Positions 37,014 through 41,197 of a stretch of DNA of 41,197 bases are shown here, one piece after another. A program made the position numbers and the translations under genes. The stretch spans positions 1 through 41,197 of the forward strand of contig JAUIKS010000056.1 in the NCBI GenBank assembly GCA_030430565.1, given 5' to 3'. A model generated the notes under the pieces. It saw only the letters and a program-made list of their open reading frames with translations, made no database searches and was not told the origin of the DNA. Each line of letters opens with the position of its first letter. Position 1 is the stretch's first letter. This stretch comes from Polyangia bacterium. Lineage in GTDB: Bacteria > Myxococcota_A > Polyangia > Nannocystales > Nannocystaceae.

Positions 37014-39236
37014 CTAGTCGGCGTCGTCCTCGCTCGCCGCGAGCGGCGGCTCGAGCACCACGCCCTCGACCTGCGCGAGCGCGGGCGCGTCGAGCTGACA
37101 TGTCTCACAGGTCTTGTTCATCAGGACGCGCTCCCGCACCAGCAGCGCGCTGTCCGGCGCGAGCGCCAACAGCCGCGCCTGGCAGAACGCGGCGGCGGCG
37201 GGCTCCCACGAGCCCTCCTCCGGCTGCAGGCAGCGCTCGTAGCGGGCGCGCGCGCTCGTGGTCAGCGTCTCCACAACGTCGGGCGGCAGCGGTCGACCCC
37301 TCGCCTCGACGACGAGCTGGCCCAAGAGCCACTCCCGCAGCAGCCCCGCGCGCGCGCGCGCGACCGTCCTCCACGGGGTCGAGAAGGGCAGCGCCGCGAG
37401 CGCGCGGTAGCGCAGCTCGAGCCGCTCGACGGCCGCCATCAGCTCCTTCGACGCGCCCACGGCCGCGCGCTGCGTCTCCGAGAGCACCAGCGCGTCGGCG
37501 CGACTCGGCGTCGGGAAGTCCCCGCGCGGCGACCGAAGCTCCGCGAGCGAGGCGCTCGTGACCCGATCGACCTGACGCGCGAGCTCTTCGAAGTACGCGT
37601 CGGTCGTGTACGCCAGCGCGGCCCCCACCGCGTCGCGGTACGCCTGCACGAGCTGTCGATCTTCGGGGGGGATGCGAGTCTTTTGGCGGAGCAGCTTGGA
37701 GACGAGCACGAAGCGGCGGAGCGAATTGTCCGCCCCGAGCTCGCGAAGGTGAACCTGGATCATCGGCGGGCGGTAGCGTCGCGGCTGGCCGCGCGGGCCC
37801 GCGAGGGTCAGCGCCGCGCTCGGCCTCGGCGCCACGATCGCGCACAGCCCCGTGACGTCGCCGCGACGACAGGAGCCGCGCCAGCCCAGCTCACCGAGCC
37901 GCGCCTCGGCGACGATCCGCAGCGCGCTCCCGCCCGCCTTGGAGAACGCGCGCAGGTACGCCTCGGCGTGCTCGACCTGGCCGGCGTCCTGCGTCTCCAG
38001 CTCACCCAGCACCCAGAACGCGCGCGCCGCCTTCTTCGGGTTCTTCTTCTTGAAGAGCTCGACGTAGCCCTCGAGGTTCGTCCGCGCCTGGCTCGTCTGG
38101 CCGAGCTCGAGGCGGAAGCGGTACGCGTTGTAGAGCATGTCGGCGGCCCGCTCGTCCTTGACGTAGCGCGCCGCGAACGCCTCGCGCAGCGGCGCCGACT
38201 CCCCGTAGCGGCCGAGCGCTTCGAGGTTGCCGGCGAGGTACGCGAGGGTGTTTTTGTAGTGCTCGCTGTCGGGGTAGCGCGCGAGCAGCTGGCGGCGCGT
38301 CGCCATGGCGAGCTCGACCTCGTACGCCGCGTCGTAGCAGGACGACGCGTTCCACAGCAGCGTGTCGGCCTTCTCGTGGCGGGCGCCGTAGTCATCGTGG
38401 AGCTCGAGGAAGGTCTCAGCGCAGCGGGTGAAGTTGTCCACCGCCTGTTGATCTAAATTGGCCCAGCCCGTGCGCTTCGCGGTCGCGCGCCCGGCCTCGA
38501 GATAGTGCATGCCGACGCGCCAGCGCAGGCCCTGGTCGATCGCGACGCGCAGCGGCTTGAGCCGCTCCTCGGCCAGCGGGTGGCGCCACAGCGGCATCGT
38601 CGGCAGTCGCGCGTGCCAGCGGTCGAGCGGCGAGATCGGGTCGAGCCCCGGGGGCGGCGGGTAGTCCCAGCGCCGCAGCAAGACATCGAGCAGCAGCTCC
38701 GCAGCCCACACGGAGCGCTCGCCGCCGTCGTCGCGCGCGAGCAGGCGCTCGAGATGGGGCAGCGCGCGCTCGGGCTCCTGCCGCTCGACGTACAGCGCCG
38801 CGAGGCGGTACAGGCACGGGTCGCGCTCGGGCAGCGTGTCCGCGCGTGGGTTCGCGACGAGCGTCTCGCAGCTCCGGATCAAGCTGTCTCGAAGGACCTG
38901 TAACTCGGGATCGAGGCTGCGCCCCGGCCGCGGCTCGAGCGGCGGCAGCGGCTCCGGCTCGCCGGAGCGGAGCTTCTTCCGCCTTCGCCGGTAGTCATGA
39001 CGAAAGACGCACACGCCCTCCGCGTTGAACCGACAGGCCCGCGGCTCCAGGCGTCCCGCCGGCTCGCCGAGGCGCGACTCGAGATCCTCGATGCGCGCGC
39101 GCGTGAGCTCGGCCCCGCTGTCGAGCTCTGCGTCGGGCTCCGCCGCAGCGGGCGCCGTCGCGGCCGGGCGCGGGAGTGACACGACGAACACGAGCGAGGC
39201 GAGCACGAGCCCGCGCGCGACAAACCCTCGAATCAC
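37014..39236 (-). CDS. Exported TPR-rich protein
   Basis: A 740-aa protein. A signal peptide (residues 1-28, FVARGLVLASLVFVVSLPRPAATA) is followed by a charged region with a Cys pair (CRFNAEGVCVF). From residue ~145 to ~440 helical pairs of TPR type repeat (RLAALYVERQEPERALPHLE, KNTLAYLAGNLEALGRYGES, ARAFWVLGELETQDAGQVEH). The second half (residues 480-740) is also helical and ends with NKTCETCQLDAP and an acidic tail. TPR superhelices scaffold protein complexes; in myxobacteria similar large periplasmic TPR proteins occur in motility and secretion machines, but no link is visible here. The start is GTG at 39236. It lies downstream of the receiver gene, 55 nt apart on the same strand. Confidence 0.8.
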   Translation of the reverse strand: MIRGFVARGLVLASLVFVVSLPRPAATAPAAAEPDAELDSGAELTRARIEDLESRLGEPAGRLEPRACRFNAEGVCVFRHDYRRRRKKLRSGEPEPLPPLEPRPGRSLDPELQVLRDSLIRSCETLVANPRADTLPERDPCLYRLAALYVERQEPERALPHLERLLARDDGGERSVWAAELLLDVLLRRWDYPPPPGLDPISPLDRWHARLPTMPLWRHPLAEERLKPLRVAIDQGLRWRVGMHYLEAGRATAKRTGWANLDQQAVDNFTRCAETFLELHDDYGARHEKADTLLWNASSCYDAAYEVELAMATRRQLLARYPDSEHYKNTLAYLAGNLEALGRYGESAPLREAFAARYVKDERAADMLYNAYRFRLELGQTSQARTNLEGYVELFKKKNPKKAARAFWVLGELETQDAGQVEHAEAYLRAFSKAGGSALRIVAEARLGELGWRGSCRRGDVTGLCAIVAPRPSAALTLAGPRGQPRRYRPPMIQVHLRELGADNSLRRFVLVSKLLRQKTRIPPEDRQLVQAYRDAVGAALAYTTDAYFEELARQVDRVTSASLAELRSPRGDFPTPSRADALVLSETQRAAVGASKELMAAVERLELRYRALAALPFSTPWRTVARARAGLLREWLLGQLVVEARGRPLPPDVVETLTTSARARYERCLQPEEGSWEPAAAAFCQARLLALAPDSALLVRERVLMNKTCETCQLDAPALAQVEGVVLEPPLAASEDDAD

Positions 39237-39291
39237 CTTTGGATGGACAACCGCGCGGGCGCAGAGTTCCGTCGTGCGCGACGGCGCGCGC

Positions 39292-39675
39292 TCAGGGCTC
39301 GCGCGCCGACCGCGAGAGCAGCTCGTCGAGCACTTGGAGGACCTGCTGGCTGCGCACCGGCTTCGCGACGTAGCGCGCGCCCAGCTCCCTCGCGGCCGTG
39401 CGACCCTCGTCGCAGAAGCTCGTGACCACCACGACCGGCGTGCGCGTGTTCGGCCCGTCGCCGCTGCGCAGATTGTGGACCATCGCGAGGCCGTCCATCT
39501 CCGGCATCCGCAGATCCGAGAAGATCACGTCGTAGGCGTTTTTGCGCGCCTTCTCGAGGCCCGCGCGGCCGTCCGTCGCGGCGTCGATCGTCAGGTCACG
39601 CGCGCGCGCGAGGATCCGGCGGAAGATGTCGATCAGCGCCACCTCGTCCTCGACGATGAGGACGCGCGCGCTCAT
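39292..39675 (-). CDS. Stand-alone receiver domain response regulator
   Basis: A 127-aa single receiver domain. The acidic pocket is Glu9/Asp10 (LIVEDE), the phospho-acceptor is Asp54 (IFSDLRMPEMDG), with Thr85 and Lys105 (YVAKPV). All residues needed for phosphorylation and switching are present. There is no output domain, so it acts by protein contact or as a phosphorelay element. Its ATG overlaps the stop of the upstream PAS/kinase-like gene (ATGA), which implies coupled translation and a shared pathway. Confidence 0.92.
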   Translation of the reverse strand: MSARVLIVEDEVALIDIFRRILARARDLTIDAATDGRAGLEKARKNAYDVIFSDLRMPEMDGLAMVHNLRSGDGPNTRTPVVVVTSFCDEGRTAARELGARYVAKPVRSQQVLQVLDELLSRSAREP

Positions 39676-40550
39676 GAGGCCGCCTCCTTGCGGCGTGACG
39701 CCGCGCGGGGCAATCGCAGCACGAGGCCCGGCTCGGGCCCGAGCTTCACGACGCGCAGCGATCCGCCGTTATCGCTGGCGAGCCTGCGCGCGACCTCCAG
39801 CCTCGCGCCGTGCTTGATGAGCGCGTCGCCCTTCGCCGTCACGCGCAGCTCCGCGACGCCCCCCGTGGCGCTCATCCGCAGCGCGATCCAGGGATCGGGG
39901 ACATCCGCTACGGAGTCGCGCGCGGTGTTGAGGAGCGAGATCAGCAGCTGGACGACCTGCGTCGCGCGGCACTGCACGCTCACCCCGGGCGCGGTGTTGA
40001 TCAAGCGCAGCGCGATGCCGCGGCCGCGCAGGCTCTCGCCGCACAGCCCGAGGGAGTCTCGGAGCAGGGTCGACAGCGTGATCGAGACGCGCTCGTCGAG
40101 CTCGGCGTTGCGCGCGAAGGCTCGGACGTCGTCGATCACCTTCGAGATCCCGGCGAGCTCGGAGTCGAGCCGAGCCCGCCGCAGCTTCGTGATGTCGCGA
40201 AACACGCCGAGCAGCAGCCGGCGCCCCGAGCGATCGACCAGGACAGACTTCTTGGTCGAGACCGTGCGCGTGACGCCGCGGGCGTCCGTGAGGGCCTCGC
40301 TGTTGAGGTCGTCCTCGCCCGAGCGAAACACGAGATCGTCGCGTTGCCAGAACACGTCGGCCTCGTGCCGCGGGAAGAAGTCGTAGTCGCTCTTGCCGAG
40401 CAGCGCGGCGCGCGGCTGGCCCATGAAGTCACAGAACGCGCGGTTCAGCTCGACCCACGCGTGCGACTCGTCTTTGACGAAGATCGGGTCCGAGACGCTG
40501 TCGATGATGCTCCTCAGAACGCGCATCTGGGTCGTGTGAACGAGCTGCAT
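39672..40550 (-). CDS. PAS-domain protein with degenerate histidine kinase region
   Basis: A 292-aa protein. Residues ~8-125 are a PAS/PAC domain (IIDSVSDPIFVKDESHAWVE, then LLGVFRDITKLRRAR). The following helix (ELAGISKVIDDVRAFARNAE) lies where HisKA should be but has no phospho-acceptor His motif. Residues ~180-285 resemble HATPase: an N-box-like LLISLLNTARDSV with Asn198, but no DxGxG box, and GARLEVARRLASDNGGSLRV as a late helix. It may be a kinase with a non-standard dimerisation domain or a sensor without kinase activity. ATG 40550 starts just before the PAS domain; a longer reading to 40823 lacks domain content. It is coupled to the receiver gene. Confidence 0.78.
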   Translation of the reverse strand: MQLVHTTQMRVLRSIIDSVSDPIFVKDESHAWVELNRAFCDFMGQPRAALLGKSDYDFFPRHEADVFWQRDDLVFRSGEDDLNSEALTDARGVTRTVSTKKSVLVDRSGRRLLLGVFRDITKLRRARLDSELAGISKVIDDVRAFARNAELDERVSITLSTLLRDSLGLCGESLRGRGIALRLINTAPGVSVQCRATQVVQLLISLLNTARDSVADVPDPWIALRMSATGGVAELRVTAKGDALIKHGARLEVARRLASDNGGSLRVVKLGPEPGLVLRLPRAASRRKEAAS

Positions 40551-40970
40551 GGGATCGCCGCGCGGTCGCGGAACACGATCAGTATAGGGACGCGAAGCCC
40601 AGGGGTACCGCGCACTCCCTGCGTTACCGGAGCGACGCAAAAGTTGCGAACGCGAGGTGATCTTCGCCTGTGGCGTTCCACATACAGAGCGCACACCGTG
40701 CGCGGAGTTTTCCTCGAGCGGACGCCGCGCGCGGAGGCGTGTGGGCGCGCCGCTGTATCCACACATGACCAAAGGTACATGCAATGAATCGAGCGCGGCC
40801 CGCTGCGCATGCACCGTCGCCACCGCCGAGCGCGCGCCGAGTCACGCGCGGGATGTCATCGCCGGCATCGCCGGCGCGAGCTAGATAGCGAGGGCTGGCT
40901 CGAACCAGCGTGACGGGACGACTGGATCCGGCGGTAGACCGGCGCTCCAGCCCCGTGTTTGCAGGAAGAA
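40551..40970. other. Gene-free stretch between the PAS gene and the tRNA array
   Basis: No coding frame is supported. A possible -10 element lies near the PAS gene. Near 40885-40965 there is a tRNA-like T-arm (CTCGAA in the loop) with a hairpin, but no acceptor or anticodon arm completes a cloverleaf. Confidence 0.4.
40581..40586 (-). promoter_or_regulatory. Possible -10 element of the PAS protein gene
   Basis: On the minus strand the hexamer is TATACT, 30 nt upstream of the chosen ATG. No good -35 is seen at the normal spacing. Confidence 0.25.
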
Positions 40971-41042
40971 AGCGGGAGCCGGACTCGAACCGGCGTGGCC
41001 GGGATTATGAGCCCCGGAGGGATGCCAACAACCCATCCCGCT
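40971..41042 (-). tRNA. tRNA-Met-like gene (CAT), array copy 1
   Basis: A 72-nt cloverleaf. The acceptor AGCGGGA pairs fully with TCCCGCT. The anticodon stem CGGGG/TCCCG encloses CTCATAA with anticodon CAT. The T arm is GCCGG-TTCGAGT-CCGGC. The D arm is odd: only GGG/CCC pairs, shifted by one, and the usual A14 is missing. The base after the acceptor is T and CCA is not encoded. The A1-T72 pair excludes a normal initiator tRNA; elongator Met or Ile (modified CAT) are the options. Confidence 0.75.
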
Positions 41043-41071
41043 GCGCGTGGAGGTTTGGTTTTGAGGAAAAA

Positions 41072-41143
41072 AGCGGGAGCCGGAATTGAACCGGCGTGGC
41101 CGGGATTATGAGCCCCGGAGGGATGCCAACAACCCATCCCGCT
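41072..41143 (-). tRNA. tRNA-Met-like gene (CAT), array copy 2
   Basis: Identical to copy 1 except for two T-loop bases, giving the loop TTCAATT. Acceptor, anticodon stem and CAT anticodon are unchanged. The same shifted three-pair D stem and T at position 73 are present. Confidence 0.75.
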
Positions 41144-41172
41144 GCGCGTGGAGGTTTGGTTTTGAGGAAAAA

Positions 41173-41197
41173 AGCGGGAGCCGGACTCGAACCGGCG
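41173..41197 (-). tRNA. tRNA-Met-like gene, array copy 3 (partial)
   Basis: Only the 3' part (acceptor 3' strand and T arm) is inside the window. The visible bases match copy 1 exactly, including its T loop. The array very likely continues past the window. Confidence 0.7.

Larger units (their letters stand above)
40971..41197. repeat. 101-bp tandem repeat array containing tRNA-like genes
   Basis: Units begin at 40971, 41072 and 41173, an exact 101-bp period. Each has a 72-bp tRNA-like gene and a 29-bp spacer that is almost identical between units. The first two units differ at two positions in the T loop. The third is cut by the window end. Confidence 0.9.

Noticed and set aside
40885..40965. 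A possible further tRNA gene before the 101-bp array.
   Set aside because: The T arm has a 6-nt loop or a mismatch depending on pairing, no acceptor 5' strand matches the 3' strand, and no anticodon loop with T33 can be formed.

Overview
This window looks like two genomes joined end to end. Bases 1 to about 5,729 carry a compact gene set typical of Alphaproteobacteria: a GlxA-type AraC regulator, an SH3-domain exported protein, a class V aminotransferase, an exported unknown, a small ACT-like protein and the first half of an NCS2 permease. From about 5,730 to the end the DNA is visibly richer in G and C. Its genes look like a myxobacterium (Myxococcota, perhaps Nannocystales or Polyangiales; this is inference): thrombospondin type 3 repeat lipoprotein, Ser/Thr kinases with zinc ribbons and membrane helices, an ECF sigma module, an alpha/beta hydrolase-OsmC fusion, HrpB and a TPR-rich exported protein. 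The permease stops halfway and runs in frame into a complete DUF1971 cupin, so a chimeric assembly join is the simplest explanation.

Layout of the myxobacterial part. 5.7-9.6 kb: cupin, small unknown, membrane-anchored RecB-like nuclease, XRE-cupin regulator, Lys/Glu-rich exported protein and a small lipoprotein. 9.6-12.3 kb: hydrolase-OsmC fusion facing a divergent tuf gene that follows tRNA-Tyr(GTA). 12.7-17.2 kb, all minus strand: an expansin lipoprotein bracketed by a 15-nt direct repeat, a DUF2071 protein, a nitroreductase with the iodotyrosine deiodinase Glu-Tyr-Lys triad, and a translationally coupled M19 dipeptidase and ChaC-like cyclotransferase. 17.8-20.5 kb: hybrid histidine kinase coupled to an alpha/beta hydrolase, ending at a 22-nt perfect palindrome. 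20.6-24.8 kb, minus: HrpB and the thrombospondin-repeat lipoprotein. 24.8-27.6 kb, minus: ECF sigma factor, a coupled membrane partner and a predicted outer-membrane protein. 27.7-32.3 kb, minus: a single-pass membrane protein, then an active kinase coupled to a pseudokinase of the same architecture. 32.5-33.6 kb: SRPBCC protein and methyltransferase.

33.6-37.0 kb is less orderly: an AT-richer patch with a probably frameshifted membrane protein, a beta-propeller lipoprotein, and an unknown gene cut by a fragment of a tyrosine recombinase. This reads as the scar of a mobile element. 37.0-40.6 kb, minus: TPR protein, then a PAS protein with a degenerate kinase coupled to a stand-alone receiver. 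The window ends inside a tandem array of tRNA-Met(CAT)-like genes with an exact 101-bp period.

The best candidates for something new are the kinase-pseudokinase pair, the membrane-tethered RecB-like nuclease with an acidic tail, the unusual tRNA array, and the expansin interval flanked by direct repeats. No CRISPR array, rRNA or complete insertion sequence was seen.
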